In this document: in pieces, positions 1 through 5,189 of the stretch
Layout of the letters: the number at the start of each line of letters is the position of its first letter
Numbering within the stretch: position 1 is the first letter of the stretch
Assembly: GCA_023423215.1 (NCBI GenBank)
Contig: JAFAFZ010000013.1
Coordinates: 1-5,418 of the forward strand
Source of the DNA: Actinomycetes bacterium
GTDB lineage: Bacteria > Actinomycetota > Acidimicrobiia > Acidimicrobiales > Microtrichaceae
Length of the DNA: 5,418 nt
Reading direction: 5' to 3'
The notes under the pieces: model-generated
Databases searched by the model: none
The model's input: the letters and a program-made list of their open reading frames with translations, nothing else
Told to the model about the DNA's origin: nothing
Position numbers and translations under genes: made by a program

Positions 1-1115
1 CGGGTGTAGCCGTAGCCACCGAGGATCTGGATGGCCCGCTCGGTCACCCACACGGCGGTGCGACCGGCCATCAGCTTGGACATCGAGCCCTCGGCGTTCT
101 TGTAGCCGCCGCCGTTGCCGGCGAGCCACGCGGCACGGTGCACCATCAGGCGGGAGGCCTCGATCTGGGTGGCCATGTCGGCGAGCATGAACGCGATCGA
201 CTGGTTCATGATGATCGGCTTGCCGAACGCGTAGCGCTCCTGGGCGTACTGCAGGGCGTACTCGTAGGCGGCGCGGGCGACGCCGATCGCCTGGGCGCCG
301 ACGGCCGGACGGGTGGCCTCGAAGGTGGCCATCGCCGGCTGCTTGCCCGAGCGGATCTCCGGGTTCTTGAGCGCCTCACGTGCACGGGCGAGCTTCTCGT
401 CGAGCTTGTCCTTGCCACCGAGCAGTTGCGATCCGGGGATCTTCACGTCGTCGAGCACGACCTCGGAGGTGTGCGACGCACGGATGCCGTGCTTCTTGTA
501 CTTCTGCCCCATCGACAGGCCCGGGGTGTCGGGGCCGATCACGAAGCTGGCCTGGCCACGGCCCTTGAGCTCGGGCTCGACCGCCGCGACGACGACGTGC
601 ACATCCGCGATGCCGCCGTTGGTGATCCACGCCTTGGTGCCGTTCAGGGTCCACTCGTCCTTCGCCTCGTCGTAGACGGCGCGGGTGCGCAGCGAGGACA
701 CGTCGGAGCCGGCGTCCGGCTCGGACACGCAGAAGGCACCGAGGGCGACCTTGTCGGCGGTGCCGTAGCAGCGGGGCACCCACTCGAGCACCTGCTCGGG
801 GGTGCCGTTGCCCGCGATGCCGGCGGCGGCGAGGCCGGACCCCATGATCGACAGGCCGATGCCGGCGTCGCCCCAGAAGAGCTCCTCGATGGCGACCGGC
901 ATGGTCAGGTGCGTCGGGTCACCGAGCATCGCCTGCGAGATGAAGTCGAAGCTGTAGAGCCCGATCTCGGCGGCTTCCTGGACGATCGGCCACGGGAACT
1001 CCTCCCGCTCGTCCCACTCCTCGGCGGCCGGCCGCACGACCGACTCCGCGAAGTCGTGCACCCACTTCTGGATCTGCAGCTGGTCCTCGTTGAGGCTCAG
1101 GGAGAAGTCGCTCAT
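1..1115 (-). CDS. Acyl-CoA dehydrogenase (FadE-type), C-terminus missing at window edge
   Basis: Flavoenzyme that introduces the alpha,beta double bond into an acyl-CoA thioester, passing electrons from FAD to electron-transfer flavoprotein; cytosolic. My reading from the ATG at 1115 gives 371 complete codons before the left edge. The family signature around residues 129-140 (CVSEPDAGSDVS) is present, followed by the FAD-contacting KAWITNGG (161-168), the ATRP helix start (267-270), RYAFGKPI (294-301) and QILGGYGYTR (363-372), the start of the second family signature. Thr268 occupies the position where isovaleryl- and long-chain enzymes carry their base, so the catalytic Glu should be the MCAD-type one in a YEGT-like motif, which would lie just outside the window. 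Residues about 234-258 are a charged insertion of roughly 20 residues relative to MCAD. The start is supported by GAAGGA (complement 1125-1130), 9 nt upstream. About 45-60 residues are missing. The enzyme class is secure; the acyl substrate cannot be assigned. Confidence 0.95.
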   Translation of the reverse strand, partial: MSDFSLSLNEDQLQIQKWVHDFAESVVRPAAEEWDEREEFPWPIVQEAAEIGLYSFDFISQAMLGDPTHLTMPVAIEELFWGDAGIGLSIMGSGLAAAGIAGNGTPEQVLEWVPRCYGTADKVALGAFCVSEPDAGSDVSSLRTRAVYDEAKDEWTLNGTKAWITNGGIADVHVVVAAVEPELKGRGQASFVIGPDTPGLSMGQKYKKHGIRASHTSEVVLDDVKIPGSQLLGGKDKLDEKLARAREALKNPEIRSGKQPAMATFEATRPAVGAQAIGVARAAYEYALQYAQERYAFGKPIIMNQSIAFMLADMATQIEASRLMVHRAAWLAGNGGGYKNAEGSMSKLMAGRTAVWVTERAIQILGGYGYT

Positions 1116-1137
1116 CGCTCGCCGTCCTTCGAAGTTT

Positions 1138-1169
1138 GTTACCGGTGAGTAGGTTACCCGTCGGTAACC
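1138..1169 (-). promoter_or_regulatory. Tandem operator-like sites overlapping the dehydrogenase promoter
   Basis: Plus-strand 1152-1169 is a perfect inverted repeat, GGTTACC-CGTC-GGTAACC (7-bp arms, 4-bp spacer). Directly adjacent at 1138-1152 is a degenerate copy. Read on the minus strand, the two 14-nt cores TTACCGACGGGTAA and CTACTCACCGGTAA match at 10 of 14 positions and begin 15 nt apart. The block ends 22 nt before the dehydrogenase ATG and covers a candidate -10 box. Palindromes of this size are typical of TetR-family regulators, which often control acyl-CoA dehydrogenase genes in Actinobacteria. Regulator identity is inference; no regulator gene of that type is in the window. Confidence 0.55.
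1151..1156 (-). promoter_or_regulatory. Candidate -10 box for the acyl-CoA dehydrogenase
   Basis: TAACCT on the minus strand fits the actinobacterial TANNNT pattern and would start transcription near 1144, giving a leader of about 29 nt that contains the GAAGGA ribosome site. It sits inside the operator-like repeats, as expected for a repressed promoter. No convincing -35 hexamer is visible upstream. Confidence 0.35.
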
Positions 1170-1304
1170 GCCGCGATCCAGCCCCCGCTGCCCGTCGCCG
1201 GTCCCCGCCCGATCCGAAGCGTACGGCCGCCGCTCCCCCGGCTTCCTTGGGCAATCCTCCCGCAGGAACCTCAGATCCGGGACGCCCCGGCCGATGGGGT
1301 GCCG

Positions 1305-1311
1305 AAGGAGG
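1305..1311 (+). promoter_or_regulatory. Strong ribosome binding site deciding the HTH gene start
   Basis: AAGGAGG, a near-perfect Shine-Dalgarno sequence 5 nt before the ATG at 1317. It rules against the in-frame GTG at 1299. Confidence 0.85.
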
Positions 1312-1316
1312 TCCGG

Positions 1317-2405
1317 ATGCTGGACGAGACGACGACCGGCCAGGCGCTCCGACGGCTGCGTGAGCTGTCGGGGATGAGCGATCGTGTCGCCGCGCGTCGC
1401 CTCGGCGTCAGCCGGTCGGAGCTGCGCGACTGGGAGGCGCACCGTCGCCGTCCCGACGCCGACCAGCTCGCACGCTGCGTCGAGGTCTACGGCCAGGACG
1501 TCGAGTCCGCGCTCGCCATCCGCACCCCGCTGACCCAGGCGGGCCGTCCCGGCGTGCTCGTCATCGGCGACGAAGAGGTCGTCATCGCGGACCACCTGGC
1601 GCATGCCGCCGGCTCGCACGCGGCCAACGAGGCCGTGCTCGGCTCGTACCTCGCCGCGGTGCGGCGTCAGCGTGGTCTCCCGGCGGGCAGCGTCGTGCAC
1701 CTGCGCTCCGCGGACATCGGCTCCCTCGCGATCGAGCTCGACCTGACCGACGACCACCTCCAGGAGCTGCTCGCCGAGCTCCTGGACCTGACCCCCGCCG
1801 GCGCGCAGTACACCGCCCGCGCCCTGCTGGTCGGCGCCCTCGTCGCCGTCATGGCGACCGGCCTGGTCCAGTCCAGCTGGTTCACCCCGAACGTCTCGGC
1901 GAGCCCCGCCGCTCCGGCGGCCGAGCTGGCCTCGCCGATCGTCGAGGCACGTGCACCGCTCTTCCACGCCGGCGACCTGGGTCCCACCGAGCGCGGGCCG
2001 CTGTTCTCGGTCGAGCGCACCGACGACGCCGTCGACGCCGTGGTCGACGAGGTGATCGACGTCGCGCCGATCGCGACGGACATCGCAGCCGCCCCGGGCC
2101 ACGACGTGGCGCCGCCCATGCCGCACGCCGAGGTGACGCCCGACGAGGTTCCCTACGCCATCTTCAGCGTGGACCCGGTCGAGCGCCCTGCGGTGCCCGC
2201 CCCGACCGCGCCCGGTGCGCCAAACCTCCTCGAACCGAGCGCCCCATCGGGTGCCCTGTTCGAGGAGCGCGCGAGCGTGTTCTCGGTCACCCCTCGGGAT
2301 GGATCTGTGGGTTCCTCAGCTCTCGCTGACACCGGGTCAGCGCCGGGGGACCACCAGATCCCCGCGCTGGGACCGGGTAGTCCCGAGCTACCGCCTGCCG
2401 ACTGA
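1317..2405 (+). CDS. Membrane-anchored Xre/Cro-like HTH protein with extracytoplasmic tail
   Basis: A 362-residue protein of unassigned role. Residues about 8-60 form a Cro/Xre-type helix-turn-helix (SDRVAARRLGVSRSELRDWE, 21-40, is the core). Residues about 104-160 form a second helical region containing IGSLAIELDLTDDHLQELLA (134-153), which may be another small helical domain. A hydrophobic segment near 169-184 (ALLVGALVAVMATGLV), preceded by Arg168, should be a single membrane span with the HTH inside and the C-terminus outside. The tail (190-362) is Pro/Ala- and Asp/Glu-rich, probably disordered, and carries three copies of a hydrophobic-FSV motif (229-232, 282-285, 321-324). Order HTH-TM-tail recalls RodZ, but no RodZ-specific feature beyond topology is visible. 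The ATG at 1317 is chosen because AAGGAGG (1305-1311) lies 5 nt before it; the longer GTG start at 1299 would place that site inside the gene. Third-position GC falls sharply in the last 37 codons. Confidence 0.85.
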   Translation: MLDETTTGQALRRLRELSGMSDRVAARRLGVSRSELRDWEAHRRRPDADQLARCVEVYGQDVESALAIRTPLTQAGRPGVLVIGDEEVVIADHLAHAAGSHAANEAVLGSYLAAVRRQRGLPAGSVVHLRSADIGSLAIELDLTDDHLQELLAELLDLTPAGAQYTARALLVGALVAVMATGLVQSSWFTPNVSASPAAPAAELASPIVEARAPLFHAGDLGPTERGPLFSVERTDDAVDAVVDEVIDVAPIATDIAAAPGHDVAPPMPHAEVTPDEVPYAIFSVDPVERPAVPAPTAPGAPNLLEPSAPSGALFEERASVFSVTPRDGSVGSSALADTGSAPGDHQIPALGPGSPELPPAD

Positions 2406-2420
2406 CACCTGGTCACCGCT

Positions 2421-2438
2421 GGGCGGCTCGAACCGCCC
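2421..2438 (+). terminator. Possible GC-rich hairpin after the HTH gene
   Basis: GGGCGG and CCGCCC (6-bp perfect arms) flank a 6-nt loop, beginning 15 nt after the HTH stop. No U-tract follows on the plus strand, only GAAAAT. It could be a weak or U-less terminator, which would separate transcription of the HTH gene from the secreted-protein gene, or just a GC-rich chance hairpin. Confidence 0.35.
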
Positions 2439-2533
2439 GAAAATCGATCGTTGCTCCGCTCAAGGTTGGTCCTCACGCGTCGATACGTTGCTGTCGGCCG
2501 CGGGCCAGATCGGCCCCCGCCCGACCCAGGAGC

Positions 2534-3703
2534 ATGAACCTCGACTCGCCGCGCACGACCTCCGCTGCGCACCGCCGCCCCCACTCCCGCACCACGCTCC
2601 GCACCTCCGTCCGTCGACGGACGCGCTGGGCGCTCACCGCACCGCTGGTCGCCGTCGCCGTCGTGGCGGTCGCTTGCGTGCCCGCCTCCGATCCGGGCGC
2701 CGCACCGGAACCCGCTCCCGTCGTGCGCGACCCGGGCGCCGTGCAGGCACCGCCGAACACCGCGCCGAGCACGACGCCGGCCGGCTCGTTCATCCCCGCA
2801 GGCGAGCGCATGCCCATCGCCGGGTGCCAGCTGTTCCCCGCGAACAACGTGTTCCGAGCCGACATCTCGTCGCTGCCCGCCGCGCCGAACTCCGCAGCCG
2901 TCATCGCCGCAGGCGGCGGCGCCGGCATGCAGCTGCGCTCCGGCTTCAAGTCCAGCATCTGGCAGGGCTCGCGCGGCGGCATCCCGATCAACGTCGTGGA
3001 CTCCCGCCAGACGCCCATGCAGGACGTGAACGTCGGGACCTACCACTACATGTCCGACCCGCGGAACCACCCGATCCCTGCGAACCCCAAGGTCGAGGGC
3101 CATCCCGGCATGGCGTGGGACCGCCACCTGCTGATCGTCGACCAGGCGACCTGCAGGTCGCACGAGTTCTTCTACGCGCAGCCGCCGCTCCCGGTGGTCG
3201 GGACCCGCTGGTCGGCCGAGACGGCGGTGAAGTTCGACCTGTCGAGCAACGCCTCCCGCAACCGCGGCTCCGCCATCGCCGCCGGCTTCTCGATGCTCGC
3301 CCGCATGATCCGCTACGAGGAGGTCGCGGCCGGGCGCCTCGACCACGTGCTCGGCATCACGCTGCCCAACATCTCGAACCAGGGCGCGATCTGGCCGGCG
3401 AGCGGCAGCGACGGGCGGTCGTCCGATCCCAACATGCCCCGGATGGGTTCGTGGTTCCGCCTGCGTGCGGACGCCGACCTGTCGGGCCTGGGCCCGGACG
3501 CCCTGCTGATCGCCCGGGCGCTGCAGCGCCACGGCGCCATCCTGGGCGACACCGGTCCGGCGCACCTGAGCCTGCTCGGCGAGAACGACGCCCGCTGGAA
3601 CGACGCCGACATCGACGGCCTGAAGCGCTTCACGCTGGCGGACTTCGAGCTCATCGACCCGACGCCGATGAAGGTCAGCAACACCTCCTACGAGATCCGC
3701 TGA
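2534..3703 (+). CDS. Secreted protein of unknown function, probable lipoprotein
   Basis: A 389-residue exported protein. A long basic N-terminus (12-31, many Arg) leads into a hydrophobic stretch (33-47) ending VVAVAC with Cys48, which fits a permissive lipobox. A Pro/Ala/Thr-rich linker (49-92) follows, then a compact domain from Cys98 to the end. Notable segments are CQLFPANNVFRADIS (98-112), INVVDS (152-157), DRHLLIVDQATC (196-207), FDLSSNASRNRGSAIAAG (234-251), RYEEVAAGRLDHVLGITLP (260-278), DPNMPRMG (298-305) and HGAILGDTG (333-341). From memory, this motif series recurs in uncharacterised secreted proteins of several bacterial phyla; I cannot name a family or activity. Cys98 and Cys207 could form a disulfide. 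The ATG is the only plausible start: no other ATG, GTG or TTG precedes the signal core in frame. Its AGGAG (2528-2532) is only 1 nt away, unusually close. The gene lies 128 bp after the HTH gene on the same strand and converges on cysS. Confidence 0.88.
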   Translation: MNLDSPRTTSAAHRRPHSRTTLRTSVRRRTRWALTAPLVAVAVVAVACVPASDPGAAPEPAPVVRDPGAVQAPPNTAPSTTPAGSFIPAGERMPIAGCQLFPANNVFRADISSLPAAPNSAAVIAAGGGAGMQLRSGFKSSIWQGSRGGIPINVVDSRQTPMQDVNVGTYHYMSDPRNHPIPANPKVEGHPGMAWDRHLLIVDQATCRSHEFFYAQPPLPVVGTRWSAETAVKFDLSSNASRNRGSAIAAGFSMLARMIRYEEVAAGRLDHVLGITLPNISNQGAIWPASGSDGRSSDPNMPRMGSWFRLRADADLSGLGPDALLIARALQRHGAILGDTGPAHLSLLGENDARWNDADIDGLKRFTLADFELIDPTPMKVSNTSYEIR

Positions 3704-3730
3704 CCGGCTGATCGACCGGAAGGACCTGTT

Positions 3731-3769
3731 GCTCCGCCGACCCGACGCTCCGGGCGTCGGGAGCGGAGC
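3731..3769. terminator. Bidirectional hairpin terminator between convergent genes
   Basis: Inner arms CCCGACGC (3741-3748) and GCGTCGGG (3754-3761) pair perfectly over 8 bp around a 5-nt loop. Outer arms GCTCCGC (3731-3737) and GCGGAGC (3763-3769) add 7 bp beyond a small asymmetric bulge (CGA opposite A). The hairpin fills the gap between the stop of the secreted-protein gene (3703) and the cysS stop (3776). Neither side has a U-tract, as is common in high-GC Actinobacteria. Confidence 0.7.
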
Positions 3770-3775
3770 GGCGGG

Positions 3776-5134
3776 TCAGCCGGGCCGGACGACGGTGCCG
3801 TCGGGCCCGTCCTCGGCGATCCAACCGGCCGCGGCGATCTCGTCGCGCAGCGCGTCGGCCGAGGCCCAGTCCTTCTGCGCACGGGCTGCGTCGCGACGCA
3901 CGGCGAGCTCGAGCACCTGCTCGGGGACCTGGAGCGTGCCCCGCACCTCCAGGCCGACCGCGTCCAGGATCGTGCGCCACGCGGCGACGAGCGGCGCCGC
4001 GGTCACCTGGTCATCCGCGTCCAGCGCGCGGTTGATGTCGGTGACCAGCCCGAAGAGCTGGGCGGTGACCGCGGGCGTGTCGAGGTCGTCGTCCATGTGA
4101 CGACGGAACTCGTCGAGCACGGCGGCGGGCGCCTCGACCGGCGCAAGGTCCGCGACCCGGCGAGCGAGCGCGTCCAGGCGGTCGAGCGAGTTCTCGGCCG
4201 CGGTGATCGTGGCGTCGGTGACCTCGACCGGCGACCGGTAGTGCGAGCCCAGCACCAGGAGCCGGTACGCACGGGGATCGTGCTGCTCGACCAGGTCGGT
4301 GAGCGTCGTGAAGTTGTTCAGCGACTTCGACATCTTCTCGCCGCCGACCTCGACGAAGCCGTTGTGCACCCAGTGCCGCGCGAACTCCCGGTCGAGCGCG
4401 ACGGCCTGCGCCCGCTCGTTCTCGTGGTGCGGGAACGCCAGGTCCAACCCGCCGCCGTGCAGGTCGAAGCCGTCGCCGAGCAGGTCCAGGCTCATGACGA
4501 CGCACTCGGTGTGCCAGCCGGGGCGACCCTCGCCCCACGGCGACGGCCACGACGGCTCGTCGGGCTTGGCCAGCTTCCAGAGCACGAAGTCCGAGGGGTG
4601 GCGCTTCTCGGACTCGCCGACGATCGTGCGCTCGCCCCCGCCCGCGACCATGTCGTCGAGCGACTGGTGCGCCAGCAGGCCGTAGCCCTCGACCGACTCG
4701 ACCGACAGGTACACCCCGCCCGAGGTGACGTAGGCGCTGCCGAGCTCGACGAGCCGTCCGATCAGGTCGACCATCTGGTCGACGTAGGCGGTCGCGTGCG
4801 GGTCGTGGTCGGGCCGAGCGACGCCGATGGCATCCATCGCGTCGTACCAGATCGCCTCGCACTCCTCGGTGATCTCGCGCCAGTCCCGGCCCTCTCGTGC
4901 GGCGCGCTGGAGGATCTTGTCGTCGATGTCCGTGATGTTCGACACGTAGGTGACCTGCTGTCCCGACCAGACCAGGTACCGGCGCAGCACGTCGAACACG
5001 AGCGAGAACCGGCCGTGGCCCAGGTGCGGCGGGCCGTACACGGTGGGGCCGCAGACGTACATGGACACCTGACCGGGAGCTCGGGTCTGCAGGGGCGCGA
5101 CGGCCCCCGCTGCGGTGTCGTACAGCCGGATCAT
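3776..5134 (-). CDS. cysS: Cysteinyl-tRNA synthetase, complete
   Basis: Class I aminoacyl-tRNA synthetase that attaches cysteine to tRNA-Cys in the cytosol, using ATP. The protein is 452 residues, close to the usual size of about 460. It has MYVCGPTVY (25-33), the HIGH-type motif HLGH (37-40), TDIDDKI (68-74), WHTEC (207-211), FPHHENE (234-240) and KMSKS (267-271). The expected zinc ligands Cys28, Cys211, His236 and Glu240 are all present, matching the spacing in the E. coli enzyme. The C-terminal helical tRNA-binding region (about 305-452) is intact. The length and full C-terminus favour CysS over its mycothiol-pathway relative MshC. The ATG at 5134 is chosen because MIRLYD is where family members begin; an upstream GTG at 5209 would add a poorly conserved, Arg-rich extension overlapping the divergent gene. 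There is no clear Shine-Dalgarno site; a -10-like TAGGCT 7 nt upstream suggests a leaderless mRNA. Confidence 0.97.
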   Translation of the reverse strand: MIRLYDTAAGAVAPLQTRAPGQVSMYVCGPTVYGPPHLGHGRFSLVFDVLRRYLVWSGQQVTYVSNITDIDDKILQRAAREGRDWREITEECEAIWYDAMDAIGVARPDHDPHATAYVDQMVDLIGRLVELGSAYVTSGGVYLSVESVEGYGLLAHQSLDDMVAGGGERTIVGESEKRHPSDFVLWKLAKPDEPSWPSPWGEGRPGWHTECVVMSLDLLGDGFDLHGGGLDLAFPHHENERAQAVALDREFARHWVHNGFVEVGGEKMSKSLNNFTTLTDLVEQHDPRAYRLLVLGSHYRSPVEVTDATITAAENSLDRLDALARRVADLAPVEAPAAVLDEFRRHMDDDLDTPAVTAQLFGLVTDINRALDADDQVTAAPLVAAWRTILDAVGLEVRGTLQVPEQVLELAVRRDAARAQKDWASADALRDEIAAAGWIAEDGPDGTVVRPG

Positions 5135-5141
5135 GCCGGCG

Positions 5142-5147
5142 AGCCTA
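5142..5147 (-). promoter_or_regulatory. cysS: Candidate -10 box for leaderless cysS transcription
   Basis: TAGGCT (TANNNT) lies on the minus strand with 7 nt between it and the ATG at 5134, so the transcript would start at or within a base or so of the start codon. The absence of a Shine-Dalgarno site at this distance fits a leaderless message. No -35 hexamer is evident. Confidence 0.5.
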
Positions 5148-5158
5148 CCGGCGCGACG

Positions 5159-5172
5159 CGATCGGCCGATCG
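5159..5172. promoter_or_regulatory. 14-bp perfect palindrome between two divergent promoters
   Basis: CGATCGGCCGATCG is a perfect 14-bp palindrome in the 30-bp gap between the two facing-away -10 boxes. It covers the positions where both -35 elements would fall, so a protein bound there could affect both genes. Short GC-rich palindromes arise by chance, so function is inferred from position. Confidence 0.35.
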
Positions 5173-5177
5173 GTCCG

Positions 5178-5183
5178 TAGCCT
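5178..5183 (+). promoter_or_regulatory. Candidate -10 box for the membrane-protein gene
   Basis: TAGCCT (TANNNT) is followed by 6 nt and then the GTG at 5190, the spacing expected when the transcription start coincides with the start codon. No Shine-Dalgarno sequence precedes the GTG. This mirrors the arrangement at cysS on the opposite strand. Confidence 0.45.
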
Positions 5184-5189
5184 CGAACC

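Noticed and set aside
138..1148. 336-codon plus-strand open frame antisense to the acyl-CoA dehydrogenase
   Set aside because: Its protein is low-complexity Gly/Arg/Leu/His-rich with no recognisable domain, and the opposite strand encodes a clear enzyme. Long antisense frames are expected at this GC content.
1247..1276. Promoter for the HTH gene (TTGGGC, 18 nt, TCAGAT)
   Set aside because: Each hexamer matches its consensus at only three of six positions, which is expected by chance in 200 bp.
1299..1316. GTG at 1299 as the start of the HTH gene
   Set aside because: The six-residue extension is encoded over the AAGGAGG ribosome site that serves the ATG at 1317.
2451..2494. Promoter for the secreted-protein gene (TTGCTC or TTGGTC with TACGTT or TGCTGT)
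   Set aside because: No combination gives both acceptable hexamers and a 16-18 nt spacer. TACGTT at 2484-2489 fits TANNNT alone but is too weak to list.
2609..2680. Twin-arginine (Tat) signal in the secreted protein
   Set aside because: The Arg cluster (27-31) lacks the hydrophobic residues expected two and three positions after the RR pair. A lipoprotein or Sec-type signal fits better.
2153..3565. 470-codon minus-strand open frame across the HTH and secreted-protein genes
   Set aside because: Composition is Arg/Gly/Ala-dominated without motifs. It runs antisense to two genes with normal codon bias.
2215..3711. 498-codon plus-strand open frame overlapping the secreted-protein gene in another frame
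   Set aside because: Its product is an Arg/Pro/His-rich sequence typical of a shifted frame, and it overlaps a frame with a signal sequence, linker and globular-looking domain.
4011..4862. 283-codon minus-strand open frame inside cysS
   Set aside because: It is a shifted-frame shadow of cysS, which has every catalytic and zinc-binding motif in its own frame.
3776..5134. Alternative identity as MshC of mycothiol synthesis
   Set aside because: MshC is shorter (about 410 residues) and lacks the full C-terminal region; the protein here is 452 residues with a standard CysS layout.
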